DNA of 64,000 nt from Rutpela maculata (GCA_936432065.2 OW386292.2:136477460-136541459), one strand, 5' to 3'. Numbered from the stretch's first letter, positions 39,401-44,999 are shown. Notes: generated from the letters alone by a model not told the origin. Translations and numbers: made by a program.

Positions 39401-42400
39401 ATTAGGCTTTCAAAATTCCTGGAAACAGAGAAAATCTTGTCAATTAACCAATTCGGTTTTAGGAGCAAATTATCGACTCAGGACGCGATTTTGGCAGTCT
39501 ACAATTATATTCTGCAGAATTTTGAACGTAAAAACAATATAGCGTGTATTCTATTTGATCTAAAACGTGCGTTTGACACGGTCAACACTGATTTACTATT
39601 GAACAAACTCTATAATTATGGCATACGTGGACCAGCCCTACTTTGGCTATCCTCTTATTTACAGGGTCGGAGCCAAGAAGTTATTTTGAGAACTAATAAT
39701 GTCACTTACAAGTCACTGCCCAAAACAATCCAAGTAGGGGTACCCCAGGGGAGCGTATTGGGACCCCTCTTATTTATTACTTTCATTAATGATATCTTCT
39801 CTTATTTCCCAGGTGGTTTTGTATCTCTCTTTGCAGATGATGCGTTAATAGCTGTGAGTTCGGACAATTTTAATGATCTGAGTAACACTGCAAACGATGT
39901 TATTCATATTATGATAAATTACTGTCGGTATACAGGGTTTATCCTTAATGATCTCAAAACTGATCTCATACTGTTCACTCCAAGAAAATTGTATGAAAGT
40001 ATATTAGTAAAAATAAACAGTAAGAGTATTCAACAGAGCTCACAAGTTAAATTTCTTGGCTTATGTATAGACTCGCATTTATCGTGGACTAACCAGATTG
40101 ATGTCATACTGAAGAAATTATCAACTTCTTGCTTTGTCTTATGGCAGCTCAGAAATTATGTTTCAACTGACGTTTTAATAACATATTATTATGCTTATGT
40201 CTACTCCACATTGAACTATGGTATCTTATGTTGGGGAAATTGTACAAGAGTTAATGAAGTTTTAATCCTCCAAAAAAGAATCTTAAGAACAATGACATTC
40301 AAAAGCTTTAGATACTCCTGCAGAGACCTATTTAAGCAATTAAACCTCCTAACTATAACGAATATATACATCCTAAATTGCGTTTGCTATGTTAAGTCAC
40401 ATCCTGATCAGTTTACACTTACCAGAGACCTAAATTCGCCCTACAATTTTAGACCTACACTTAATATAGAAATACCGAGACATAGTTTGTCTATATCAGC
40501 AAATGGGCCGTTGATCATGGCCGTTAAGATATTTAATAAATTACCAACCTCTTTGAAGTCCTTACCTACTTTCAATTTATTTAAATCGAGTGTTCGTAAT
40601 ATGCTGCAAAAATATAGTTTTTACTCTATTGGTGAATTTTTAAATTGTGACAATTTTGTCTTATGATTGATTGTACGTTTGTATTTTTGTATTGAATTGT
40701 ATTTTTGCTGTTTTACACTATTTTATTATTTTTTCCTTTTTAACTACTGTTAAACCTGAAATTTTTCTATTTTTGGCTTGTATTTTTATTAACAATTTTG
40801 TGACAATATTCTACACTTGTATCTACAAGTCTTATGAAAATAAAGTCTATTATTATTATTATTATTATTATAATTTCAGGACAGGTTCTTTGAAGGAACC
40901 TCCTACGTTCTAGGCACTTCGTACTGTTTGCATTCTCGAAATAACCATCGATCACGACACTTACTATATTACCGTAATGTTTTCTGATGTAACTAACATA
41001 AGCATTGTAAATGTTATTAAATTCTCTTCTTTTTTTGGCCAAGCAAGTATCTTCCATCAATCACATACTCACTATTTTCGAAAATATGGTCTCGTTTTGG
41101 AACAGTATTAATAATCTGCTATAAAGTTGCCTTGTTAGTTATTATTATTATTACTATTATTATTTTCTACATTTATTATATTTTTAAGTGGAGTTTAATA
41201 GCTACTGCTTTAGCGTTAAGCATTAAACTTTAAAGTAGATTATAGTAGTAAAGATTACAATTTATTGTGTTAACTGTAACCAACTCTTATGGGTGCGCCT
41301 TATTTCCCACGTTACTATTAATTTTAGGAAAAAAATTATAGACATTTTTGATAGAGAATTTTATAAGAAATAATTTTGTATATAGGTATTTTTATCAAAA
41401 AGTGCACCGTTCCCAAGATAATCTAGAAAACCTGAAAATGGGGATAAACCACACTATTTAGGAGTGGGAACTTTTCGATTTACTAATTCTTATGCTATCC
41501 GTAACATTTATACCAATTTTCAAAACTTTATGAATTTTGTCCGATATATCAAAATATTAACTGTTATTTTACTGAACTATATAGTATAGATGAATTTTTA
41601 GCTGGTTAAATATGTAACTAAATTGAGAAAGATTTATTCTAGCAGTATATAGGTTTGTATGGCATCAATATTTCTATTACTTCCACATCCAGTGGAAGTA
41701 TAGTAACACAAAAAAGAATTTGAACATTTTTATTGTTCAAATAGGCTTAGAATGTCATGAAATGTCTAGATTTCAAGTTTGAGCAAAAGAAATTGTCTGT
41801 CATTCTGTTGATCTGTCTGTCGGTCTGTCAGTCTGTCTGTAACTTTTTTGTGTGTGCACGATTACTCTGGAACCGTTTAAGATATTGATTTGAAATTACA
41901 CGGATGTATTTTAACGAGATCTGGAACTAGATTATAATTATTTCAATCTCATTCTGTTGAATAGGGTTTTCCCAGAAAAAAAAATTATTGCTGAAGTATT
42001 TAATTCACGTAAAAAAATGATTTATGGCATATTTATTATTTTTCTAATTTTACTAATAGTAACAAAAAAATAACTTGAAGTTTGAAAAATATTGTGTTTT
42101 AAACGTTGCGACATCAACGCCCTGAAATCCAATAAAAAGCCAGTTACATTGTTGCGTAAGATAGCCGTGAAAAATATAAAACATAACCTCTGTTTATTGA
42201 CAGCACTTTTTAATTATTATGGGTTGTAATGGATTATCAAAATGCCTAAAAAAGTTTATTTTGTACCTTTGTGTAATAATACCATAGTGAAAATGCTCCC
42301 TTAATATTATTTTTGACAGTACCACTTACTATTGAAAGACGAAAAAAGTGGTTTTCTGCTGTCAAATTTAAACAAATATTTCATCTGAGAAAAGATTTGT

Positions 42401-44295
42401 TATAAAAAAAATTATTCATCATTTCAAAGTCTACTTTAGGTAAATTATCAGCGGCACCTTTAACATATCCCTCTTCCACTTTACTCATTTTGATAGAATT
42501 AATAAAACATAAACCGGAAACTGATAAAATGATAATATTTTCACTCCAAACAATCCAAACATCAAAATATAAATAAAGTTTTATGTTAGTCATCTGTCAT
42601 CTGATGTGTACCGTCAGTGCAGAAGCGGGTGAAGGTTAATCCCAAACTACAAAATATCAACGTCCAACGCTTTTACGAGTAACTTGTGTCGCATTTTTAT
42701 CTGGATTCTGATTGGCCAATATTTATAAGTCCACTGCTTTGGAGCAATCACAGTACAAGCAATAAGAGAGGAAATTCTGAGGAGTTTTAGAGGAAAGCTT
42801 CCTTTAACACACAGTTAGAACCTATTACCAACTAATTATATCCATAATCTCATTGGTTTTCCGGGTAAATATGTAATTCTGTAAATGTGGGTTATCGTTT
42901 TAATGGAGGAATACTTGATTTTCACGTGGGTAGCGCATGCACCTCACGGTCTAGGGACACATTTGGAATGAGGATCCAATTTTACCCACCCGGGGCTCAA
43001 CATGTTAATGGACAACATTTAATAAAATACTGTACATGAGGAACTGGTCAGTTTCACCTTGTAACTGTGCAACATATTTTATTTTACTACTCATTTTTAT
43101 TCGTTCATTTTGCAAGAGTTTGCTAATACTTATAACGTTGTACTGTATAATTATTTACTGAACGGTTTATTACTACCCCTGTTTATTTGTGTCATAACAT
43201 ACTTATCTTTATTGTTTTACTTATTTTAGTTACTTTTGTATATCTAAATTTTATATTTATCCTGTACTCACCTGTTTCAATCCTAAAGAATTTATTTGTT
43301 TTAGGTATATCCGTATAGTGATGGAGAAGACAACGTTTTCTACTCAATGCACGACTCTGCAGATTCCTTGAGCACTTCCAGTCGCCGGTCCAGCTTCGAG
43401 GGGCCAGATAAAACTCTTGTCGTGGTTATCAACAGGAGGAACAAGAACATGTCCCTGGCTCAAAAGCAACGCAGCTGGGAAACGTTCCCGCCGAAGAGGA
43501 GGCACCACATGTGCCAGCAGAAACTGTCGGTGCCCACTCCCATGGCGCCTTTAAGAAAAGCCGATAGTTTCGAAGGTACGCAAGAATCAAATGTTAATTT
43601 AACTATTGATAGTTTTATTCAATAATAAAGCAAAGAAGTATAATGATTTTAACTAAAAATGCTTTTTTTTGTCAAGCTTGTCATATTCTGATTGACTGAT
43701 TATGAGTGCTAACACATTTTTTTCAGTTGACATCAAATAAATTTGGGTGGAAAATTTTTTTTAAAGTTTAGAATTGCATTATCTTATTCAGGGGAAAATG
43801 GTCAGCCTTTTAGTTCGTTAACTAATTCAAAAGAGATAAATAAATTCTCTTTATCAATTTTAATTGTGTCATTAGGGAAACCTCGAAAAAAAAATTGTCT
43901 TCATCGTAAGTTGGTTATTATCGGCTTATTGGCCGTGTATTCTTGGAAATGTTCACCAAATATATTAGCCTTTTCTTATTCTGTAGAATATAGTACATCG
44001 TTTTCTTCTATAATTTGGATAGTAATACTGTTATATTCATTGATTTTGTTGATTTGTTGCCAGTAATTTTTCCCTTTTTGTTACTAATTTCTTGACAAAT
44101 CTCCATCCAATGTTCTATTTTAAATTCATTAATTAACCCTGGAATATTTTTGTTAAAATCATTATTTGCTAGATTTTTTTAAATTCATATACTTATTGTT
44201 ATATTTCTGTCTGTATTGCAGGGCATGAGGAGGCAGTCAAGAGCCTCGTGGCAGCGGTCCAGGAGACAAGAAGGAAGCCAAAAGGGGGCAATTAA
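3460..44295 (+). CDS. RNF207: RNF207-like protein, C-terminal 11 exons (5' end outside window)
   Basis: Visible exons are 3460-3664, 11066-11207, 11266-11378, 12400-12676, 12739-12886, 13149-13278, 30451-30640, 30751-30914, 35330-35571, 43305-43575 and 44222-44295. They join in one frame to 1956 nt (651 codons plus TAA). Exons 1-6 follow the post-B-box part of vertebrate RNF207 closely: QRQFESKERIYRSQL, VLQLHLVLCTTF, FAQCLEPW, then SSHCRSFE, VGELHKDITAL, SWEEQL and QLEPYIRSL, largely coiled coil. In vertebrates RNF207 is a RING/B-box protein that modulates cardiac potassium-channel trafficking; its insect role is not known to me. The RING and B-box must be encoded left of the window. Exons 7-11 add about 310 residues rich in Ser, Lys and Pro (for example KPPPPKKP) with no recognised domain. 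Intron 1 uses a GC donor. Introns carry most of the transposons described here, and intron 6 contains tilB. Confidence 0.87.
3665..3670 (+). other. GC-AG splice donor of RNF207-like intron 1
   Basis: Exon 1 can only be joined in frame to exon 2 if it ends at G3664, giving the donor AG|GCAAGT. This is a consensus-strength GC donor paired with TATAG at 11061-11065. No GT donor near 3664 keeps the conserved LG-T-V-M-P junction seen in the family. The intron is 7.4 kb and holds a DIRS element, a palindrome and a Tc1-like pseudogene. Confidence 0.8.
3920..4216. repeat. Left arm of a palindromic element (partner 9131-9430)
   Basis: This arm is the reverse complement, with scattered changes, of 9131-9430; both carry the phrases CTTGGAGGCCAATTGAGG and CCTTCATTTTTT or their complements. 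It includes its own small inverted pair, TTTTTTACGTACAA and TTGTACGTAAAAAA. Bases 4217-4340 would be the loop. The DIRS element at 4341-9130 sits between loop and right arm, so the palindrome is the older structure. Confidence 0.75.
4352..4518 (+). repeat. DIRS left inverted terminal repeat
   Basis: The sequence containing CCGGCCCTGTTGTGTCTTAC and CGCGCCACCTATCGTGTTC is the reverse complement of 8918-9079 with few differences. It is GC-rich against an AT-rich background. High similarity between arms suggests moderate age despite the broken coding region. Confidence 0.85.
4619..5262 (+). pseudogene. Possible DIRS gag-like region
   Basis: Two short frames lie where gag is expected: 4619-4804 (lysine-rich start, then SSSKYLIEFLGFLASAKW) and 5014-5262 (containing RTSDLSNEDVVLIEQHIIEQ). 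Neither has a domain I recognise, so assignment rests on position 5' of the reverse transcriptase inside the DIRS element. Confidence 0.35.
5700..6330 (+). pseudogene. DIRS reverse transcriptase remnant
   Basis: In shifting frames the stretch shows NLKNLNKFANPPHFKIEDYR near 5820-5880 and then, from 6034 in one frame, FLGFEYNSVDITISVPREK, KIRNLAEVISTLIAICPGVP and LYTKILER, ending at a stop near 6233 before another similar block. These phrases are the hallmark of the RT thumb of DIRS/Ngaro elements, distinct from gypsy or LINE RTs. The segment with the catalytic aspartates (about 5900-5990) is disrupted. Confidence 0.75.
6960..7110 (+). pseudogene. DIRS RNase H remnant
   Basis: The frame here includes IENLNTKARNIWQYCEQKGI followed by FLHKLKTQYRSRYRIKESL. 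It matches the N-L-N-x-x-A-x-x-I-W-x-W-C pattern of the RNase H domain between RT and recombinase in DIRS elements. The acidic residues expected after the last Lys/Asn-rich segment are not all preserved. Confidence 0.65.
7930..8300 (+). pseudogene. DIRS tyrosine recombinase remnant
   Basis: The frame from about 7940 to 8163 reads EIYVPDRVKTTGKGRYQPL..., then ERTNLCLASLLTAHIEKTKD and ILTYKKP, matching the middle of DIRS tyrosine recombinases. Near 8262-8290 a frame gives SCTTRHAATSA, corresponding to the H-x-x-R box with the leading His replaced by Cys. In intact elements this enzyme joins the circular intermediate to the target. Confidence 0.75.
8705..8814 (-). repeat. DIRS internal complementary region (ICR)
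   Basis: Bases 8705-8743 are complementary to the left terminus 4341-4379, and bases 8744-8814 to the right terminus 9059-9130. In DIRS elements such a region templates joining of the two ends during cDNA circularisation. Its presence fixes both element termini without an outgroup. Confidence 0.9.
8918..9079 (-). repeat. DIRS right inverted terminal repeat
   Basis: Reverse complement of the left repeat at 4352-4518. It is followed by about 50 unique bases (9080-9130), containing GGATCAAATTTCCTTACAGG, up to the right terminus. Confidence 0.85.
9131..9430. repeat. Right arm of the palindromic element split by DIRS
   Basis: Inverted match to 3920-4216. It starts immediately after the DIRS right terminus with ATTTTGAACGAAAAACATTT, the complement of the left arm's inner edge. 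Confidence 0.75.
9616..10655 (+). pseudogene. Tc1-like transposase pseudogene, copy 1
   Basis: The start MPKLTGHEKNFILSKIED opens the N-terminal helix-turn-helix (WSIRAVANHYQLNKSTV). Then follow the first catalytic block (FTDEKVFQ, near 10005), PPEQSGRFSVNVLAWIS in a shifted frame, the second block near 10400, and the C-terminal IENCWEELREKENY before the stop at 10655. The protein is broken by several frameshifts and stops. In the second block the codons read QQNNCPIQTARI where the family has a catalytic Asp as the third residue, so Asp has become Asn. An insert of about 110 bp (10055-10165) carrying GGGCCCGC-type repeat splits the middle. A second copy lies at 29170. Confidence 0.8.
10656..10985 (+). 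repeat. 3' flank of Tc1-like copy 1, shared with copy 2
   Basis: Sequence after the stop codon, including CAATCGCAGTTATGTGCAGT and a terminal GGGATTTCATTGCACC, matches 29640-29985. This defines the right end of the element in both copies. Immediately outside is an (ATA/ATT)n microsatellite at about 10988-11033. Confidence 0.7.
10988..11040 (+). repeat. (ATA)n/(ATT)n microsatellite
   Basis: A run of AAT and ATT trinucleotides between the Tc1-like element and exon 2 of the RNF207-like gene. Similar ATT tracts flank several elements in this window. Confidence 0.9.
11379..12399 (+). other. RNF207-like intron 3, no recognised element
   Basis: AT-rich intron sequence of 1.0 kb. I see no conserved reading frame, inverted repeat or tail; nothing further can be supported. 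Confidence 0.6.
13815..13820 (-). promoter_or_regulatory. Candidate poly(A) signal of tilB
   Basis: AATAAA on the minus strand, 327 nt beyond the tilB stop codon. It is the nearest canonical hexamer I found downstream; use is not proven. Confidence 0.4.
14147..22035 (-). CDS. tilB: tilB / DNAAF11 (LRRC6), axonemal dynein assembly factor, complete
   Basis: Five exons: 22035-21984, 20651-20340, 18467-18302, 18011-17659 and 14445-14147. They join in phase to 1182 nt (393 aa plus stop), close to the length I recall for the fly protein. Exon 1 starts MVRITEELVRKKSEHNE; exon 2 (residues 18-121) holds leucine-rich repeats (LEELSLHQ, LQILYLQANLIPKIENL, LQYLNLAINNIEVIENL, LQKLDLTLNFI). Exon 3 has the LRR cap (GNPCYEFVGYRDYV, PQLKQLDGTEI). 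Exon 4 has the EEFW motif near residue 200 and the start of a CS/p23-like domain (about 235-335: GKPLNVNQAKLNFTF, LDIAVYKFLDTNLIDVDL), and exon 5 completes it (GKIFQIVFPEE, RSQTTGHLVLKLP). The protein acts in the cytoplasm in preassembly of dynein arms of motile cilia and sperm flagella. All splice sites are GT-AG. An AATAAA lies about 330 nt after the stop (complement of 13815-13820). The gene is nested in RNF207-like intron 6. Confidence 0.95.
14868..16465 (+). repeat. Tandemly repeated non-LTR retrotransposon debris
   Basis: Two related blocks, at about 14868-15360 and 15641-16185, share phrases such as CACTAAGCCATCA, TTACACGTGGAAAACAACAA and GAAACACAAAAAGAGGAGCA. The second encodes an endonuclease-like SIILLGDFNAHILHTW at 15714. 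A third partial block follows and ends in (ATCA)n at 16443-16462. The GDFNAH motif and the short-repeat tail fit the 3' and endonuclease parts of a non-LTR element, rearranged and decayed. Confidence 0.55.
16470..16740 (+). repeat. Direct repeat of about 75 bp with (ATCA)n edge
   Basis: The segment AAAGTGAGGT...AAGTTCCACTGTGC...GTGTTATGTGTTTATTTGG occurs near 16486-16535 and again near 16660-16710. Each lies beside CACGCTGGTAAATCAATCAA (16433 and 16714). It looks like two copies of one retroelement tail. Confidence 0.6.
18528..20315 (-). mobile_element. 5'-truncated CR1-like non-LTR element in tilB intron 2
   Basis: On the minus strand a linker/RT start fragment (20280-20061, SSKSTSDFIKNAVANM and LTEEDILEIINILK) is followed by RT palm and thumb (19530-19021) with DADDTN at the catalytic site and KMLGLRLDCHLKW after it. 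The 3' end is AATAAAG followed by (ATT)n at 18528-18549. Another (TAA)n tract abuts the 5' end near 20300. Several frameshifts mark it as dead. It is in the same orientation as tilB. Confidence 0.75.
21290..21655 (-). repeat. Dispersed repeat family A, copy 2 (long copy)
   Basis: Inverted relative to the others: it ends at 21655 with ACTTCCACTGGATGTGGAAGT and runs leftwards through GACATTCTAAGCCTATTTG, CTGGAACCGTTTAAT-like wording and the ATCTCGTT phrase to the CCATCCCCACCCTA end (inverse). With 28365-28750 it indicates a unit of roughly 370 bp. It lies in tilB intron 1. Confidence 0.7.
22530..22605 (+). repeat. Dispersed repeat family A, copy 3 (partial)
   Basis: Begins TTACTTCCACATCCAGTGGA and breaks off at the 3' end of the non-LTR element, which appears to have inserted into it at 22606. 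Confidence 0.65.
22753..24213 (-). pseudogene. Non-LTR ORF2, reverse transcriptase part
   Basis: A 486-codon frame covers the complete RT: PIYKNKGPITDPSNYRNI, LISQSQNGFRQNKST, FFDLSRAFDSIDHQLL, GVPQGSILGPLLFIIFIN, IIYADDSNNI (catalytic YADD) and KFLGVTLDEKMTWRDHI, ending FYSVDEFLTYSV. It lacks its own start because a one-base shift separates it from the endonuclease frame at 24242; before the shift the two formed one polyprotein. All visible RT motifs are intact, suggesting a fairly young copy. Confidence 0.9.
24242..25702 (-). pseudogene. Non-LTR ORF2, endonuclease part
   Basis: AP-type endonuclease motifs are present in order: IMHFNIAGL, ITEHWL (catalytic Glu), GGVCIF, IIALYRTPDSNFD, VVCGDLNVNF (catalytic Asp/Asn) and DTHFSDHTFQ (catalytic Asp-His). 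A connector (SWQIINESRNVL, KYFNEYFINFT) follows before a frameshift into the RT frame. This nuclease nicks target DNA to prime reverse transcription. The frame starts next to the ORF1 stop. Confidence 0.9.
25699..26875 (-). pseudogene. Non-LTR ORF1, PHD-like zinc cluster plus coiled coil
   Basis: Two frames (26875-25868 and 25953-25699) join with one shift near 25930 into about 390 residues. The N-terminus has paired cysteines (CSNEACKSTEIGATCDICGI, VHCKIC, YYCSECYEQ), like a PHD/RING-type zinc module. A coiled coil follows (about residues 80-125), then a polar middle, then an RRM-like end (IWLFISRIRDDV, DPSIQDKVYQNNFWPRGVAF). ORF1 proteins bind the element RNA. The end overlaps the beginning of ORF2. 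Confidence 0.75.
27019..28353. mobile_element. TIR element with internal palindrome and 140-bp tandem repeats
   Basis: Terminal inverted repeats of about 36 bp (CCGATTAAAGAACTTATATC at 27026 and its complement ending at 28349) bound the unit. Inside, arms at 27434-27546 and 27861-27972 are almost perfect inverted copies (113 and 112 bp). Between the arms, a 140-bp unit starting ATTCAATA is repeated directly at 27593 and 27733. Near 28195 there is a GC-rich patch. No transposase was seen, so it is non-autonomous; superfamily unknown. Confidence 0.75.
28365..28750 (+). repeat. Dispersed repeat family A, copy 4, with CTGT microsatellite and 70-bp duplication
   Basis: Contains CTGTCTGTCTGTCTGTC, then CTCTGGAACCGTTTAAGATA and AACGAGATCTGGAACTAGG. 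The latter segment is directly duplicated with a 70-bp period (28491 and 28561). The end is rich in CCATCCCCACTACC. Confidence 0.7.
29170..29985 (+). mobile_element. Tc1-like element, copy 2, internally deleted
   Basis: The N-terminal helix-turn-helix starts MPKLTKHEKILILSKIEKRW and the first catalytic block FTDEKVFQ is present near 29600. Sequence then jumps, after CNDGHMY-like wording near 29635, straight to the C-terminal stop region and shared 3' flank ending ACGGGATTTTATTGCAC near 29985. About 0.6 kb of the transposase present in copy 1 is missing, including the other catalytic residues. Confidence 0.8.
31300..33995 (+). mobile_element. 5'-truncated non-LTR element split by a hAT insertion
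   Basis: RT fragments begin at about 31306 (NEIRKAFRKVKSKTMGIDNV, VKPIPKVPNADTFNDLRPIN), with the palm at 31705-32430 (VLLDYSKAFDLINQELL, GVAQGSILGPILFCVY, IHLYADDTQILK). After the hAT insertion the thumb and C-terminus resume at 33353 and end at 33806. The tail is (TTCTA)n at about 33971-33993. The YADD catalytic motif is kept; stops near 31615 break the frame. Confidence 0.8.
32436..33344 (-). mobile_element. hAT element, 909 bp, with exact 8-bp target duplication
   Basis: GATTATTG flanks both sides (32428-32435 and 33345-33352), the 8-bp duplication typical of hAT. Termini are TAGAGATGCAACGGATA and, inverted, TAGGGATGCAACGGATA. Both subterminal regions are rich in CCGGATATCCGG-type words. 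A minus-strand frame at 33284-33096 contains RFGNIDDKQYLLATLLDLRF, matching the C-terminal R-F...A-T-L-L-D-x-R-F-K motif of hAT transposases. The element is internally deleted. Confidence 0.9.
34400..34572 (+). repeat. Retroelement 3' fragment with (TTGA)n tail
   Basis: Sequence ends GGCAATAAAGGATTGATTGA and further TTGA-like units near 34560, a typical short-repeat tail of a non-LTR or SINE insertion. The donor element is not identified. Confidence 0.5.
35822..36171 (-). mobile_element. Compact MITE-like copy of the GGGCTCATTTAA element
   Basis: The right end is TTAAATGAGCCCA (36159-36171). Read inverted, this 350-bp stretch matches 14500-14660 and 17270-17480 joined together, without the debris found in the tilB intron. 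It directly abuts the left arm of the CXC-type element. Its own left terminus is not clear. Confidence 0.65.
36171..36540 (+). repeat. Left inverted arm of the CXC-type element
   Basis: Reverse complement of 41188-41517 with roughly 10-15% visible differences and small indels. It holds the phrase AAAATTCTCTATAAA and ends at GTAGCTATTAAACTTCACTT. Related sequence also occurs at 52770-52960 and 54431-54640. Confidence 0.8.
36715..37640 (-). pseudogene. CXC-domain plus PIN/XPG-like protein, C-terminal two thirds
   Basis: On the minus strand, from 37640 leftwards, frames show FNKECLIAELVKKFRKEGI, AADDADLLIVQTVIKKCY, VVVGQDIDMIVLLIALSP, then FAHTISGCDTTSAF (near 37270) and NVLNKRDDLQDIVQTFNNEK. 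Next come ALYNSSSAEKSLDVYRF and LPPTSARQHSYSVFYQMQTW. The end (36860-36720) is a cysteine cluster, LISCSCKLGCENRCSCRRAG then LRCSTICYHCHG, typical of tesmin/TSO1-like CXC DNA-binding modules. The spaced acidic motifs (DADLLIV, QDIDMIV, GCDTTSA) resemble a PIN/XPG nuclease core, which is my inference. Stops and frameshifts make it non-functional. Confidence 0.7.
37640..40882 (+). mobile_element. CR1-like non-LTR element inserted in the CXC-type element
   Basis: It carries an almost complete ORF2 and an (ATT)n tail following AATAAAGTC (about 40838-40872). ORF1 is missing, so the copy is 5' truncated; the left junction lies somewhere in 37620-37735. It separates two parts of one minus-strand host-element protein, which dates it after that element. 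Confidence 0.85.
37735..40666 (+). pseudogene. Non-LTR ORF2 (endonuclease and reverse transcriptase), one frameshift
   Basis: The endonuclease starts with ITICHLNVRSMRNKI, VCVTETHYM and GGGGVAIFVKDGL, and continues to GCIYRAPNYSNYNKF. At about 38225 the frame shifts inside what should be CGDFNINLDD; from there one frame is open to 40666 (ISDHFLQH, then RT motifs FDLKRAFDTVN, GVPQGSVLGPLLFITFIN, SLFADDALIAV, KFLGLCIDSHLSW). The catalytic site reads FADD rather than YADD. The C-terminus (FYSIGEFLN) resembles that of the element at 22753. A single lesion in about 975 codons suggests recent activity. Confidence 0.9.
40880..41110 (-). pseudogene. CXC/PIN-like protein, N-terminal part
   Basis: In two frames the minus strand reads VIDGRYLLGQ (near 41060) and then NNIYNAYVSYIRKHYGNIVS, VVIDGYFENANSTKCLERRR and FLQRTCPEI, where the non-LTR tail begins. 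The V-x-D-G-Y...S-T-K...E-x-R-R order fits the start of the same multicopy family whose C-terminus lies at 37640-36715. Confidence 0.65.
41188..41517 (-). repeat. Right inverted arm of the CXC-type element
   Basis: Partner of 36171-36540. It contains AAAGTGCACCGTTCCCAAGA and ends TTTATACCAAT. Confidence 0.8.
41677..41960 (+). repeat. Dispersed repeat family A, copy 5
   Basis: Begins TTACTTCCACATCCAGTGGA at the hairpin, then AAATAGGCTTAGAATGTCAT, GTCTGTCTG-type microsatellite, CTCTGGAACCGTTTAAGATA and AACGAGATCTGGAACTAG. Confidence 0.75.
42241..42375 (+). pseudogene. THAP-domain fragment, second copy
   Basis: The start gives MPKKVYFVPLCNNTIVK, followed in another frame by VPLTIERRKKWFSAVKFKQ, the C-x-P...R-R-x-x-W pattern of a THAP domain. 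Frameshifts and stops break it. As at 1809, a second conserved exon faces it from the opposite strand. Confidence 0.6.
42381..42488 (-). pseudogene. Second copy of the exon convergent with THAP
   Basis: MSKVEEGYVKGAADNLPKVD followed by FEMMNNFF aligns with GAGFIKANSDILPSIDIFMI at 2109-1979 (shared G-x-x-K, D-x-L-P-x-x-D and M-x-x-x-F). A stop follows at 42381. Confidence 0.45.
43790..44170 (-). pseudogene. Non-LTR ORF2 linker fragment in RNF207-like intron 10
   Basis: Minus-strand frames give IEHWMEICQEISNKKGKNYW, QQINKINEYNSITIQIIEEN and EKANIFGEHFQEYTANKP. This is the connector between endonuclease and RT of a Jockey/CR1-like element (K-x-x-W...E-K-A-x-x-F-x-x-x-F). It is 5' and 3' truncated. 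Confidence 0.6.
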
Positions 44296-44601
44296 CCGAA
44301 GGAGAACCAGGAACGGCTGTACGAGTACACAGGAATTTTAATGTATGCCTCTTTCAACTAAATTAAATGAGGGAAAATTGACTAGGATAAGAAACATTGT
44401 AAGGTGGATCAAAAAGAAACAAGGAGTTATTTCCATTACTGCTTTTTTTACTACATAACAAATACTTTTCACACGCTGTTACCGTGCGTTAAGGATTTGG
44501 CACAAGCTATGCCAAATCAATAATTTTCACTCGTAGTTAGCAGTGCGTTTTTAAATACTTTCCAAAGCTGTCGTAGAAAGGCATTGTTTTGCGATTGATT
44601 G

Positions 44602-44607
44602 AATAAA
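44602..44607 (+). promoter_or_regulatory. Candidate poly(A) signal of the RNF207-like gene
   Basis: AATAAA 307 nt after the TAA at 44293-44295, the first canonical hexamer downstream. Confidence 0.5.
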
Positions 44608-44999
44608 TAATTTTCTCGACTTGTATTATGTAATTGATCTACAATGTGACGTCTGAAAACAGTTTTACCATTCAGTCACGAGAAACTTTTAAAGCAACGT
44701 ATCTACCAAGAAAGACTGACGGGAGTTTCCCCCTCCACTTCAACTATTTTCGTAACATTCCCCTCCTAAAGGAACGGTTCCGGACCTTGTTCGAGTGGGA
44801 TAAATTAAGTACTTCTCACTGGCAACCAAATGAACTAATTAACAGCAAGAACTTCTTGTTTGCATTTTTTTCTGCTCCAAAATGCCTGGCAGTGGCGGCT
44901 GGTGAAATTTCAATATTTTTTTCTCGTCTGTGGTGCATGGGTCCCATACGAAATATGGGAAACAACATCTAGAGAAGCACTTCTCTAACGACTTCTAAA

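Larger units (their letters stand above)
36171..41517 (-). mobile_element. Long-TIR element carrying a CXC and PIN/XPG-like gene, split by a non-LTR insertion
   Basis: Inverted arms of about 345 bp lie at 36171-36540 and 41188-41517; both begin ATTGGTANAAATGTT at the outer edge and share GATAGCATAAGAATTA. Between them the minus strand encodes a decayed protein (41110-40880, then 37640-36715). A 5'-truncated non-LTR element (about 37640-40880) interrupts it. Fragments of the same family lie at 52400-52960 and 54424-54640. Long inverted arms plus an internal nuclease-like gene suggest a DNA transposon; kinship with Academ-type elements is only a hypothesis. Confidence 0.65.

Noticed and set aside
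42905..42985. tRNA-like wording (GTGGGTAGCGCATGCACC)
   Set aside because: An A-box-like string is present but there is no B box and no cloverleaf can be drawn.
44634..44972. 112-codon frame after the RNF207-like gene
   Set aside because: It lies downstream of the poly(A) signal, overlaps the outer inverted repeat at 44888-44970 and has no recognisable domain.
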